In this document: in pieces, positions 21,260 to 34,868 of the stretch
Position numbering within the stretch: the stretch's first letter is position 1
Layout: each line of letters begins with the position of its first letter
DNA from: Epinephelus fuscoguttatus
Lineage: Eukaryota; Chordata; Actinopteri; Perciformes; Serranidae
NCBI RefSeq assembly: GCF_011397635.1
Contig: NC_064765.1
Location: forward strand, 255,001 to 319,000
Reading direction: 5' to 3'
Length of the DNA: 64,000 nt
Translations under genes and position numbers: made by a program
The notes under the pieces: model-generated
What the model was told of the DNA's origin: nothing
Database searches by the model: none
The model's input: the letters and a program-made list of their open reading frames with translations, nothing else

Positions 21260-24200
21260 ATGGCGAAGTGGGGAGAAGGAGACCCTCGGTGGATCGTGGA
21301 GGAGAGAGCTGACGCTACTAACGTCAACAACTGGCACTGGTGAGTTTTAATGAGGCTAACGGTCCTGATGCTAATGCTAACAGCACACCGTGTGTCCGAT
21401 CAACACAGTGTGAATGTTTCAGCACAGACACGTCGTTAATGTGTATTTATCTTTATTTAAACATGTCTGATGAACAACAACAAAACAACCTCACATCTGA
21501 TTTTATTATTCGTTTTAATCTGACGTTAAAGATAAACGGCGGAACTCGTCACAGCAGCTCCGTCACAATAAACACACTGATAATCACCACGGTGAGTTTC
21601 GTCAGAGATTCATCAAACCGACTTTACGTTAATCTGAAATAAAAAAAAACGCAAAAACAAAAACAACATAAACTGAGAAACGGTAACGGCAGGTCGGTGT
21701 GAACACAGCTGACCTCTCTGAGGCCGGACCGACAAACTGTGACGTAGAAAACCATTCAAACCTCGTGAGACTTTAATGTTTAGAATTTATGACATCACAG
21801 TTTCATGACGTGTCTCAGATTTTATAATGGAACAGAGCTGGCGTGGTGACGTCACAGTGTGGAGCAGCTGTAGATCTCATTAAACAATGATGTGAACAAA
21901 CTCAGTGTTTTAACAGACATGAATCATACGTCAAAACGTAGGAACATTATTGTCGTCACAGACATGTTGCCATGGAAACAATCGGACTGACACAGAGAGC
22001 CTGAAAGTTAAAGAAACTCGCCATTACAGACCCAATCTCTGACCTGCTGCTACGCTCACACTTCTGACATCACAAACCAAAGAGTGACATCATCACATTC
22101 AGCAGAATCTCCTCTCTCTGTTCAAGCTGATGATTGGACTCATGGTTCTGACAAAATATTTTGTACACAGACACACTGTGTAAAGACACAGACACACTGT
22201 AAAGATACAGACACACTGTGTAAAGACACAGACACACTGTAAAGACACAGACACACTGTAAAGACACAGACACACTGTGTAAAGATACAGACACACTGTA
22301 AAGACACAGACACACTGTGTAAAGATACAGACACACTGTAAAGACACAGACACACTGTAAAGATACAGACACACTGTGTAAAGATACAGACACACTGTAA
22401 AGATACAGACACACTGTGTAAAGACACAGACACACTGTAAAGACACAGACACACTGTAAAGATACAGACACACTGTGTAAAGACACAGACACACTGTAAA
22501 GACACAGACACACTGTGTAAAGATACAGACACACTGTGTAAAGATACAGACACACTGTAAAGATACAGACACACTGTGTAAAGATACAGACACACTGTAA
22601 AGACACAGACACACTGTGAAGACACAGACACACTGTGTAAAGATACAGACACACACTGTGTAAAGATACAGACACACTGTGTAAAGATACAGACACACTG
22701 TAAAGACACAGACACACTGTGTAAAGATACAGACACACTGTAAAGACACAGACACACTGTAAAGATACAGACACACTGTGTAAAGACACAGACACACTGT
22801 GTAAAGATACAGACACACTGTAAAGACACAGACACACTGTGAAGATACAGACACACTGTAAAGACACAGACACACTGTGAAGACACAGACACACTGTGTA
22901 AAGATACAGACACACACTGTGTAAAGATACAGACACACTGTCTAAAGATACAGACACACTGTAAAGACACAGACACACTGTAAAGACACAGACACACTGT
23001 AAAGATACAGACACACTGTAAAGACACAGACACACTGTGAAGACACAGACACACTGTGTAAAGATACAGACACACTGTCTAAAGATACAGACACACTGTA
23101 AAGACACAGACACACTGTGTAAAGATACAGACACACTGTAAAGACACAGACACACTGTAAAGATACAGACACACTGTGTAAAGACACAGACACACTGTGT
23201 AAAGATACAGACACACTATGTAAAGATACAGACACACTGTAAAGACACAGACACACTGTGTAAAGATACAGACACACTGTGTAAAGACACAGACACACTG
23301 TAAAGATAGAGACACACTGTGTAAAGACACAGACACACTGTGTAAAGATACAGACACACTGTGTAAAGACACAGACACACTGTGAAGACACAGACACACT
23401 GTAAAAACACAGACACACTGTGTAAAGATACAGACACACTGTAAAGACACAGACACACTGTGTAAAGATACAGACACACTGTAAAAACACAGACACACTG
23501 TGTAAAGATACAGACACACTGTAAAGATACAGACACACTGTGTAAAGACACAGACACACTGTGTAAAGATACAGACACACTGTGTAAAGACACAGACACA
23601 CTGTAAAGATACAGACACACTGTGTAAAGATACAGACACACTGTGTAAAGACACAGACACACTGTAAAGATACAGACACACTGTGTAAAGACACAGACAC
23701 ACTGTGTAAAAATACAGACACACCGCGTAAAGATAGAGACACACTGTGTAAAGATACAGACACACTGTGTAAAGACACAGACACACTGTGTTAAAGACAC
23801 AGACACGGGAGATCCAGGTGTGTTTACCTGTCTTTGGTCATCTGGACTTTCAGGACTGAACGAGATGCAACAAACTGGTCATCGGACAAATTAAAATCTC
23901 TGTTGCTGGGTTTGAGTGTGGAGAATGACCAGGGGAGGTGTGAGGTGACGGAGGTCAGCAAGCTGGATGGAGAGGCCTCCATCAACAACCGCAAAGGGAA
24001 ACTGATCTTCTTCTACGAGTGGAACCTGAAAGCTACCTGGACAGGTGAGGGGGGCGTGGCTTAACATGTGACAGTGCTCTGCTCTCAGACAGAGGACAGT
24101 CAAACAGAGGAAAGTCAGACAGAGGACAGTCAAACAGAGGACAGTCAGACGAAGGACAGTCAAACAGAGGAAAGTCAGACGGAGGACAGTCAAACAGAGG

Positions 24201-27200
24201 ACAGGTGTCCTTTGTCTCTTTGATCAGAGTCTGTGTCCCGTCTGTCTCACAGGAGAGTCCAAGTCAGGAGTGAAATACAAAGGAAGCATCGAGGTTCCAA
24301 ACCTGTCTGACGAGAACGACATGGAGGATCTAGATGTGAGTTCAGTGAAAAATCTGCTGTGAGTGTGAGTGTGTGGAGGAGGAGGAGGAGCTAACGAAGC
24401 CTGTCGTGTACTCTTTGTCCAGATCTCTGTGTCCCTGAATAAAGACGAACCTGAGACGCCTCTGACCGACCTGATGAAGACAAAAGGAGCAGAGAAGGTC
24501 CGTGAGGCTCTGGGCAGCTACGTGGGCTTCTTAAAGACAGGTGAGTGACACATACGCCATCTTAAAGGAACAGTCCGTCAGACTCAGTCAGACAGAAGAG
24601 TCAGGATCAGTTGCCTGTCTGTCAGTGGTCGTCACATCTCTGTAGGTGACATCATCAGAGGACATCATACCTCAGTCCTGCAGGATTTATAGGGACCTTA
24701 AATGTCTGATGTCATGTTAACTGTTCTCAAACTCTGTGACACATGTCAGCTGTTCTCAAACACTGACACGTCAGCTGTTCTCAAACTCTGTGACACATGT
24801 CAGCTGTTTTCAAACACTGACACGTCAGCTGTTCTCAAACGCTGTGACACATGTCAGCTGTTCTCAAACACTGACGCATGTCAGCTGTTCTCAAACACTG
24901 TGACACACGTCAGCTGTTCTCAAACTCTGTGACACATGTCAGCTGTTTTCAAACACTGACATGTCAGCTGTTCTCAAACTCTGTGACACATGTCAGCTGT
25001 TTTCAAACACTGACGCATGTCAGCTGTTCTCAAACACTGTGACACATGTCAGCTGTTCTCAAACACTGACACGTCAGCTGTTCTCAAACTCTGTGACACA
25101 TGTCAGCTGTTTTCAAACACTGACACATGTCAGCTGTTCTCAAACTCTGTGACACATGTCAGCTGTTCTCAAACACTGACGCATGTCAGCTGTTCTCAAA
25201 CACTGATGCATGTCAGCTGTTCTCAAACTCTGTGACACATGTCAGCTGTTCTCAAACACTGACGCATGTCAGCTGTTCTCAAACTCTGTGACACATGTCA
25301 GCTGTTTTCAAACACTGACACATGTCAGCTGTTCTCAAACTCTGTGACACATGTCAGCTGTTCTCAAACACTGACGCATGTCAGCTGTTCTCAAACACTG
25401 ATGCATGTCAGCTGTTCTCAAACTCTGTGACACATGTCAGCTGTTCTCAAACACTGACACATGTCAGCTGTTCTCAAACTCTGTGACACATGTCAGCTGT
25501 TCTCAAACACTGACGCATGTCAGCTGTTCTCAAACACTGATGCATGTCAGCTGTTCTCAAACACTGTGACACATGTCAGCTGTTCTCAAACACTGACACA
25601 TGTCAGCTGTTCTCAAACACTGACACATGTCAGCTGTTCTCAAACACTGTGACACATGTCAGCTGTTCTCAAACATTTACACATGTCAGCTGTTCTCAAA
25701 CACTGACACATGTCAGCTGTTCTCAAACACTGTGACACATGTCAGCTGTTCTCAAACACTGTGACACATGTCAGCTGTTCTCAAACACTGACACATGTCA
25801 GCTGTTCTCAAACATTGACACATGTCAGCTGTTTTCAAACGCTGTGACACATGTCAGCTGTTCTCAAACGCTGTGACACATGTCAGCTGTTCTCAAACGC
25901 TGTGACACATGTCAGCTGTTTTCAAACGCTGTGACACATGTCAGCTGTTTTCAAACACTGACACGTCAGCTGTTTTCAAACACTGACACGTCAGCTGTTC
26001 TCAAACTCTGTGACACATGTCAGCTGTTCTCAAACACTGAGACACATGTCAGCTGTTCTCAAACTCTGTGACACATGTCAGCTGTTCTCAAACACTGACA
26101 CATGTCAGCTGTTCTCAAACACTGACACATGTCAGCTGTTCTCAAACTCTGGGACACATGTCAGCTGTTCTCAAACTCTGGGACACATGTCAGCTGTTCT
26201 CAAACACTGTGACACATGTCAGCTGTTCTCAAACACTGTGACACATGTCAGCTGTTCTCAAACACTGAGACATGTCAGCTGTTCTCAAACTCTGTGACAC
26301 ATGTCAGCTGTTCTCAAACACTGACACATGTCAGCTGTTCTCAAACACTGTGACACATGTCAGCTGTTCTCAAACACTGAGACATGTCAGCTGTTCTCAA
26401 ACTCTGTGACACATGTCAGCTGTTCTCAAACACTGACACATGTCAGCTGTTCTCAAACTCTGTGACACATGTCAGCTGTTCTCAAACTCTGTGACACATG
26501 TTAGCTGTTCTCAAACACTGACACATGTCAGCTGTTCTCAAACACTGACACATGTCAGCTGTTCTCAAACACTGACACATGTCAGCTGTTCTCAAACACT
26601 GTGGCATGTGTGTTTCAGTTATTTACAGAGACAGTTGTGACGTTGTCTCAGACTCAGAGCTCAGAATCACCAGTGTTCACTGTTTCCCACAGAATTACAA
26701 TCTGTGTGTGAACCAAAGCTGAAGGAGCATCTCTGTGAGCTGCTCTCCTCCTCCTCTTCCTCCTCCCCCTCGTCCATCATAGAATCACACAACAGTGTAG
26801 TGTGACATGTAACATACGTGTCAGCAGCTCTTAAACAATGTCACAGAAGAAGACAAGGAGGAGGTGCAGGATGGTCAGGGATCGGCTGTGTTAGTGTGCA
26901 CTGTTGTGATTGGAGGCCCCTGTGGGGACTGAGGTTGGGAGGTGTCGGTGTCACAGTTGTCTGTGTGAACAGGATTTATTTTGACAGTGATGAGGAGAAA
27001 CTTCCTCCACAGTTATCTGACAGAGTTTCAGAATAAAAGCATGTAAAGTGAACTTCCTGTGTTAATAAAATGTTGTAAAGTAGAAGTGGTACAGATGACT
27101 CCTCCTGCTTTGTTTCCTTGTCCCCTCAGAGAGACATCAGACCTCTGCTGCGTCTGCTCTCTGTCTCTTCTCTGACTTCACTTCCTGTCTGTGTTCTGTG

Positions 27201-28604
27201 ACCGCGGGGCATCAGATTTCATCTCATTGAGACTTCCTGTTTAAATAAAGTTTCTTATTTAATTCCAGAGTTCACACAGGGGATGATCCTGCCGACAGCC
27301 AACGGTATGGCCAAACCGCCGACCACGTCACAATCCAAAGCCAAGCTGGATAAAACTCAGGTTCGTCAGACGTCAGCTGTTGTTCCTCAGTAACTGTGAC
27401 ATCAGCAGTGACCTCACCTTCATCTTCATCTCCTCCTGAACAGATCTCCTCCTCAGGCAGCATGGCTGCTCCCATCAACACCGGTGTCAAGATCCCCACC
27501 TGTAAATTTAGCATGAGAGAAACCTTCCTCACCTCACCAGCTGAGCTGTACAGAGTCTTCCTCAACCAGGAGGTCAGCTTCATCACCTGAGTGTCACTCT
27601 GACCTCACAGACCGCACTCAATCAGAATCAGACACGTCTGACCGTCTGTCACTTTAGATTAAGATTCACCCATTCGTGTTTCCGTCACTCAGCTCAGATG
27701 TGATGTGTGGTCATGTGATCAGTATGACAGTGTTTGTGTTTGGTGAACGTGCAGATGGTCCAGGCGTTCACACACGCTCCGGCGTCTGTGGATGGAGAGA
27801 GAGGAGGGAAGTTTCGTCTGCTGGACGGAAACGTTTTCGGTGAATTCACAGAGCTGGTGAGTCGAACATTACAAAGATTTGTTTTTGTACAAATAAAGAT
27901 GGAAAACTTCCTAATGATGGATCTTCTGTCCGTCAGGTCCCTGATGAGAAAATAGTGATGAAGTGGAGGTATAACAACTGGCCCTGTGGTACGTTCTCTG
28001 TCTGTCTGTCTGTCTGTGTGGTGACTAAACACTTAACGTCATCGTCAGTTTCATACATGTTTAAGGGTTTCCTGATCCTGTCTGTTCTGAACACCTGTTT
28101 CCACCTGTGTCTTTAAGCCCCGCCCCCTGATTAAGAGCCCAGTCTGTTCTGATTGGTCAGTGTTTACAGGTGTTCTTATCTCACCTGAGGCCGTTAAATA
28201 AAGGCTGCGACACTCTGACTTTACGACTCCTTTTACAGAGGAGGTGAATTCATGAATGTAAAAACGAGGTCTTGGTTGGCGCCCAGTGGTGTGCAGACTC
28301 GTGAGGCTGCAGCAGCCGTGGGTTTGATCCCAGCCTGTGGCCCTGTGCTGCGTGTGATGATGACGCTTCTGTGTAGCGTCAGTCTCTGGAACAGGTGACA
28401 AGTGACATGTGACTATGTTTGTTCTCCGCAGAGCATTACGCCACCATCACCATGACGTTGTTGGACAGGAGCAGTGAGACGGAGCTGAAGGTGGAGTGTC
28501 GAGGCGTCCCGGAGAACGAGGAGGAGCGGACGAAAGAGGGCTGGAAGAGATACTACTTTGAGGCTATTAAACAGACATTTGGCTTTGGAGCGCGGCTCTT
28601 CTGA
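21260..28604 (+). CDS. ahsa1: Activator of HSP90 ATPase 1 (Aha1), nine coding exons
   Basis: Join: 21260-21339, 23854-24044, 24253-24335, 24423-24540, 27269-27360, 27444-27572, 27755-27856, 27937-27988, 28432-28604. This makes 1020 nt, 339 aa, with all introns GT-AG and in phase. The cytosolic co-chaperone binds HSP90 and stimulates its ATPase. Exon 1 encodes MAKWGEGDPRWIVEERAD and the NVNNWHW motif (residues 21-27) that Aha1 uses to speed HSP90 cycling. Exon 2 has the NNRKGKLIFFYEW segment with the RK..K motif of the N-terminal domain (about 29-160). Exons 6-9 form the C-terminal AHSA1/START-like domain (about 200-338) ending IKQTFGFGARLF. Length matches mammalian AHSA1 (338 aa). Introns 1 and 4 are swollen by minisatellites. 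A hAT-type element ends 220 bp upstream of the start codon. Teleosts may carry a second paralogue, so the a/b suffix is not assigned. Confidence 0.97.
22162..23806. repeat. 19/21-bp minisatellite in ahsa1 intron 1, about 80 copies
   Basis: Tandem units of AGACACACTGTGTAAAGA plus TAC or CAC (21 bp), or AGACACACTGTAAAGA plus TAC or CAC (19 bp). Two binary differences (GTGTAA versus GTAA; GATAC versus GACAC) create a mosaic. Some blocks recur, for example the TGTCTAAAG variant at about 22940 and 23077. The long minus-strand open frames here (CLCLYSVSVSL-like) are repeat artefacts. Confidence 0.96.
24085..24206. repeat. Short 14-15-bp tandem repeat in ahsa1 intron 2
   Basis: About eight units of the form AGAGGACAGTCAAAC or AGAGGAAAGTCAGAC. 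It fills most of a 208-bp intron. Confidence 0.85.
24719..26603. repeat. Minisatellite with E-box core in ahsa1 intron 4, about 70 copies
   Basis: Units of 25-30 bp containing ACATGTCAGCTGTTCTCAAA followed by CACTG or CTCTGTG. Nearly every unit carries the palindromic E-box CAGCTG next to a palindromic ACATGT. Variation is in the spacer (CTCTGTGAC, CACTGAC, CACTGACG, GCTGTGAC) and in TTTTC versus TTCTC. It accounts for about 70% of the 2.7-kb intron. Confidence 0.96.
28265..28372 (+). mobile_element. Diverged SINE remnant in ahsa1 intron 8
   Basis: GCTGCAGCAGCCGTGGGTTT followed by GATCCCAGCCTGTGGCCCTG resembles the head of the SINE at 17571-17764 (box B-like GGGTTTGATCCC), in plus orientation and more decayed. 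Confidence 0.55.
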
Positions 28605-29228
28605 AGACGGTTTCCTGTTGGCGAGCGTTTTCTTCTTCTCTCTCCACATTTTTAAACTTCAACATGTCCCGTCGTCACCGAGCAGAGACGACGCGGCCGT
28701 GTCGTCACCTGTCTGTCTGTGTAAATGTTTTTATTTCATCATATTTAAATCTAGCCCCACCCTTCCGTCAGTCTTTGGTTCAGGCGAGTGAAGAAACGGA
28801 GCGTGCCTTTGGGACTCTGGACAGAAAACAAGGAAGAAGAAAATTGTCGTCCTCTTCTGTAAATCAGTAACGACTGTACGAGCTCAGAGAAAAGTTTGGT
28901 TCCTTCGACTGAAACAGAAAAAACCGTGTGTGATGAATTTTTTTACTTGTTTAACTCTGTCAGTGTCAGTGTAGTGAAGTTGCATGTTTCATTTCAAACT
29001 GACCACTGGATCCTCATCGAGTCGTTAGTCTGACCTTCAGCTCTGACCTTCAGCTGGGACGTTGCCACAGAATGTTTCTCAGTCATCACTTCCTGGTGCA
29101 GCGAGCTAGTTAAGGTAGCGATTCAAAAAGACATGTTTGCTCATTTTGGCTTCAAAATGTAAAAACACACAAAGTTTAATTTATTCATCATTTCAGCCCC
29201 TCATCATGTACAAAGATTAGTTTCTTGG

Positions 29229-29234
29229 AATAAA
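29229..29234 (+). other. Probable ahsa1 poly(A) signal (AATAAA)
   Basis: First canonical AATAAA on the plus strand after the ahsa1 stop, giving a 3' UTR of about 640 nt. A GT/CT-rich stretch follows. Confidence 0.6.
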
Positions 29235-29754
29235 GCGACCCTGTATGCTCTGCACCTGCTCCTTCATCTCAGCACACTTCATTCAGTCTGATTCATAACA
29301 TCTGGAAAACCTTCAGTTAAAGTGTTTTAAAAATCAGAAACTGTGACATCACTGTTCAGCACGAAGACGCTCTCAATTAGACGACGTCGTCTTCTTCTCA
29401 CCAACCACAGAACAACGTCCTGTTTTAACTCAAGTTTAAAGAAAATCAAAAGTCTGAAACATTTCACATCATTATCAAAGTTCATTAGACTTTATCAAAG
29501 TACTTTTTCTCCAAAGAGAAAATATCTACGTCAAACAAAAATAAAGAGCTTCAACTCAAAATACCTCATTTATATTCATCTAAAGAAACGAAACCAAACT
29601 TTACATCAGCAGCTAAATGTGTCAGACATTCTCTAACTAATGTTTCCTATCCCCAAACACAAAAACTAAACTTATTTTTTTTTCTCACAGTTCTCGTGTT
29701 AAAGTTTAAATAAAGATAAATGAAGTGACGAGCGGCTGTCCTCTGGCTCCTCCC

Positions 29755-32700
29755 TCAGAGAGACTCCTGAAAACAGACAAAAAACAGCAGTTAAACACTG
29801 AAAACCAGAATCTGAAACAAAGTTTAAATGAAGATTGAAACTCCTGAAACTAACAATTTAACACAAGTCTGGAAATAAAGTCCTGCGTTAAACAGTCACT
29901 GAGGTCACAGTCGTACCACACGGTGTTAAAGTCCTCTGACTTTGGTCTAGACTCATAAGTCAGTCTTTAGACACTTTGCTTAACTAAAGACTGATGTCTT
30001 TCTTCCTGATTTTGTGTTTAGATGGGCGGATACAATTTCAGAGTTTAAAAAAACTCCCTACGTTGCAGAACCAATAGTAAATCTGCAGAGCGGTCCTTCG
30101 GTGGCTCGCTGAACTCTTGTGCTCATAAACATAGTCCCACTAGAAACACGTGTAGCGGTACAAAATGGCTCAGCCGTGCTCGCAGAAAACGCCGTCAAAG
30201 TTAGTGGATGTTTGTCGCGTTTGCGGCGACACATTCTCGCCAACTAAAAGAAACAAACATAATCTTTTACAAGGCCATGACTCATCCGTCCGGCCGGACT
30301 ATAGAGGGAATCGACTTGTTGTTTACAAATACTTCCGGGTAGAAAACCAGCAGAGCTTTTAGCTATATATATAGCCTATATATCACATTTTTCACATCAC
30401 TGTATCACTGTTTAGACTAATCCGATGTTTGTAAAGTCTATAAACACAATGATTGAACAAACATTACTATTTCTGTGTGCACGTTTAGCTGGGCTAACCG
30501 TTAGCTATTAGCCGTTAGCGGTGTCTGTAATAGGTAACAACCCATTAAACGGTCCGTGAAAAAAATATCTTTTCCAGCAGATATCTTAGTTACAACATGA
30601 TTGAGCTAGCAAAGCAGTTTTGTGTTGCTATGTGTGGTATTTATTCAGTTTTGGGAAATCACGATGTCTAGAAAGCATCAGCTGACAGGGACAGCTAACA
30701 GCAGCAGCAAAGCTAACATCAGGACGTCATCTGTTAAAAGCCTCCCGTTGTCGGATACGACATGAAACTACTCCAGTTAGCTCAATCATGTTGTAACTAA
30801 GACATCCGCTGGAAAAAATATTTTCTTCACGGATGAGCACACGTTTGATAAAACGGAGTTAAATCTCTCGCCATCCATTTTCAAGCTCTCTGTGTGTTTG
30901 TTTCCTTGCGGACGAGAAAAGGAGGAGTGCACATTTCCGAGAAGGCATGTCCTTTTCAAAAATGCAAGAGCCGTTGCTTTGTTGCCGGCCGTTTTCGCCG
31001 GTGTGTTAAACACACTTTAGAAAGGAGTGTCCCCAGACTAACTCTGGTCAGGTTAATTAACTCATGGTTCCTCAAGGAGAACGTTCATCTCTCCATCTTT
31101 TCTAAACGTTTAGTTTGGTCTGCTTCATCTCAGCTGACACAAAGTCACTGAGGTCACAGTCGTACCACACAGTGTAGACACCCTGTCACAGTCACTGAGG
31201 TTTAAAAGCATCATCATAAAGGATTGATTGTCTCAGAGTGATGTCAGTGATATTACTGATTATAATATCTGATGTTGACCAGTTTATTGTTGCAGCTGGT
31301 TTTAAATGACTGTATTCAGCTGAGTGTATTTGTCCATTGTTCATTATGTTTTATATAATTAATCTGCAGAGTAACTGAAGGTGTCAGATTAATAAATATT
31401 ATAATCTCCTCTGAGACAGAGTTCAAGTATTAAGTGTCATAAAAACACTTAAATGTACTCGGTCACTTTGTTTCAGAGGAGAATCAGAAAAACTTAATTT
31501 GTTCTCTGCAGAGTGATGAAGGTTACGGCCTCAGGGGGGCGCTGTAGGGTCAGACTGACAGTGACAGCAGCATCATTAAAACTTCCTCTGTGTCTGAGCT
31601 GTTCTGCTGACGGTGAGAGGAGGAACAGGAGCTCCTCCTGACGGTGAGAGGAGGAACAGGAGCTCCTCCTGATGTGTTTGTGCCACAGAACAGAACCTGA
31701 GTGTGTCAGAATATATAGACCTGCTCTGCAGATGGTGGTGAGACCAGGAACAGGAACTCCTCAGAGAACAGAGCCAGAACCTGAACCTGAGTTCAGCTGC
31801 AGATAAAATACGTACTCCGGAGCTGGAGTCGTTGTCCAGTGAGTCAACACTCCGTCGTGGCTTCTTCTCTGCGACTTCAGACGGTTTTTTAAGAGGAACT
31901 TCAGGTCGTTTGGTTCTGAAGAAAAAAAAATCAAATATTCATCAGAGCTGAAAAGATTTAAAGAAACAGAGAGTTCATCAACATTGAATCTTAATCGCAT
32001 ATGAATGTTTTTATTTAATTTCATAGACCAAACTGTCCAACTGAGACAATGATCATTGATGAGGACGCAGACGACAAAGATCTTCTCAGTCTGACACTGA
32101 ACACAACTGATGTCACATCATTTTAATTTACAGCCTTTAAAAATAAAACAATAAAATAATATTAAGTTGTGACTTTAAACAGGTGACCTGACACTAACGA
32201 AACATCAGCTCAGCCCCAACACTGTGTGATGTCACCATCAGAAGTCCGTCTCTACCTGTACAGCGGCCACATGCTCAGCCCTCTGGTGTCCTTCTGGGCT
32301 GCCGTAGACGTGGCTCGCTCCGCCAGGTCTTTGAGGAAGTCGAACAGCTTCTCTGAGTCGATGCACTGCTTCCTGCAAAGGAAAACATTTCATATGAAAA
32401 TATGAGTTCTTAAACACATCAGAGTCTGTGTCTGTGCTGCATTCATTGACTGCAGTATTCATGAGTTTCATCAGTCTGATGTAATTTAAACTGTGGAAGG
32501 TGTTAAAGAAGTGATTTAGTGTTTGTCAGACACAGTATTTTACCTCACAGTCTGTCTGTGAAGTAAACCACTGTCTGTCTGACTGAGAGGTAAAATACTG
32601 TCTGTGTAACAAACATTCACCCTAACTGATGTTTTTATGTGTCTAACATATGTTTAGTTGCACAGCACGACGTTTAGTTTCAGACTGACACCAGCTGACT

Positions 32701-34833
32701 GTGGATAAATAACTCATCCAACCTGCTTCAACAGAGACTGTCCCTTTAAAAGTGCTGCTTCAGTCACACCTGAGTGCAGGTGAGTTCCGGGCTGACTCAC
32801 ATGTGAGCAACAGACACAACGGCGCTGAACTTGGACTGAGTGATCAGGTAGATTTTAGTCAGCAGAGACTTGAGGAACATTTCCAGAGCTCGAGCTGATG
32901 ATGGCTGCAGTTCAGGAGTTTATACACAGCAACACAGCAGAGACGACATGGCAGAGACAACACAGCAACGCAGAGACAACACAGCAGAGGACACAGCAGA
33001 GGCAACACCGCAGAGACAACACAGCAACATAGCAGAGACAGCACATCAACACAGCAGTTACAACACAGCAGAGGACACAGCAGAGGCAACACAGCAGAAA
33101 CAACACAGCAGAGGACACAGCAGAGGCAACACAGCAACACAGCAGATACAACACAGCAGAAGACACAGCAGAGGCAACACAGCAACATAGCAGAAACAAC
33201 ACAGCAGAAGACACAGCAGAGGCAACACAGCAACATAGCAGAAACAACACAACACAGCAGAGACAACACAGCAACATAGCAGAAACAACACAACACAGCA
33301 GAGACAGCACATCAACACAGCAGATACAACATAGCAGAGGACACAGCAGAGGCAACACAGCAACACAGCAGAAACAACACAACACAGCAGAGACAACACA
33401 TCAACACAGCAGATACAACACAGCAGAGGACACAGCAGAGGCAACACAGCAACATAGAAACAACACAACACAGCAGAGACAACATATCAACACAGCAGAG
33501 GCAACACAGCAGACACAACACAGCAGAGACAACACAAATAAAAATCTAAATCTGACTTGAGCGCTGAGATCTCCTCCACTGTGACGTTCACACACAGTTC
33601 GTCCTGCAGCTTCAGAAGGATACAGATAATCACAGGAACTGCCATCGCTATCCTCCCCACCTCTGTGTCCTTCTGCATCATCTTCTTGATCCGACTCTGT
33701 AACAAACAAACAAACATGTCAACCCCTTCAGAGATACTTAAACACATCACTGCTGCATTCGGGTGCTCCTCGTAAACCTCTGCAGACCAAACCCACATGG
33801 ACAGAGTCAACCACAGAGAGGAGAGGAAGGGCTGATGGTTCATTCATTCATTCATTCATTCATTCATTCATTCAGTCACCTGAAGCCTGGTTCAGCGTTA
33901 ACAAACTCTGAGTTTTCAGTTTCAGCTGATCAGAGTCAGTTCAGTCATGTTCAGTGTTGAATGAACTGTGGTCATCAATGAAGCTCTGATATTACAAATC
34001 ACCATGGCAACAGGTCAGTAACACACAGAGCCTTCATTTTAAGCCAGAGCACACAGAGATATGAACGTATGAATATGAAGACTGCACACATTTATCTTTA
34101 AAAACAAAAAATCAGAGTTGGAGAAGGAAAAGTGTTGAGGAGTTTAAACAAACTTTTATTTACTGTTGTTGTTGTTGTTGTTGTTGTTGATCTGTTCTGT
34201 ACGACATCTATTGCACGTCTGTCCGTCCTGGAAGAGGGATCCCTCCTCAGTTGCTCTTCCTGAGGTTTCTACCGTTTTTTTCCCTGTTAAAGGGTTTTTT
34301 GGGGAGTTTTTCCTGATCAGCTGTGAGGGCATTAGCACTTTAAGCATTTTAACATCAGTTTGGAGCAAAGTTTGGACTAAAGGCATCAATCTGGTGAATT
34401 CTGAGAGCCAAGTTATGATGGCAGAATATGTATAGATTTCAACATCTTTGTGCTTTTTATGTGTGAAAAATGTTCTAATTTTACTGATAAACACACTAGT
34501 GCTACGGATTAGTGGTTAAACATTTCAGTCATCAAAAGAAAAGTGACTAACATAGGCCTACTGATCTGCCTCTGGAGCGCCAGTGTTTCCCATATGCAAC
34601 TATGTGACCGCCGCTGCTGATTTTATTTTATTTTTTTCCGTCTTAGCTCTGGACGCGTCATATCCAGGCCTATAGAACAGGTCTATACCTTGTCCTTTTA
34701 TCAAATAATCTAAATAGCCTTATGTTATTCATCTTCTTTACATGACAGCATGTCATTTCTGTCTCTGCGTGGTCACACATTTACAATTCTCCTCTGCTGT
34801 CTATATTGCGCACGGCAGAGTTTTGCCCCGATG

Positions 34834-34868
<35 letters not shown>

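Noticed and set aside
22070-23806. Minus-strand open frames of up to about 360 codons (SVSLHSVSV-like)
   Set aside because: Artefact of the 19/21-bp array, within ahsa1 intron 1.
29343-29636. 97-codon Lys/Ser/Thr-rich frame downstream of ahsa1
   Set aside because: A-rich low-complexity 3' flanking DNA with no homology recognised; probably chance.
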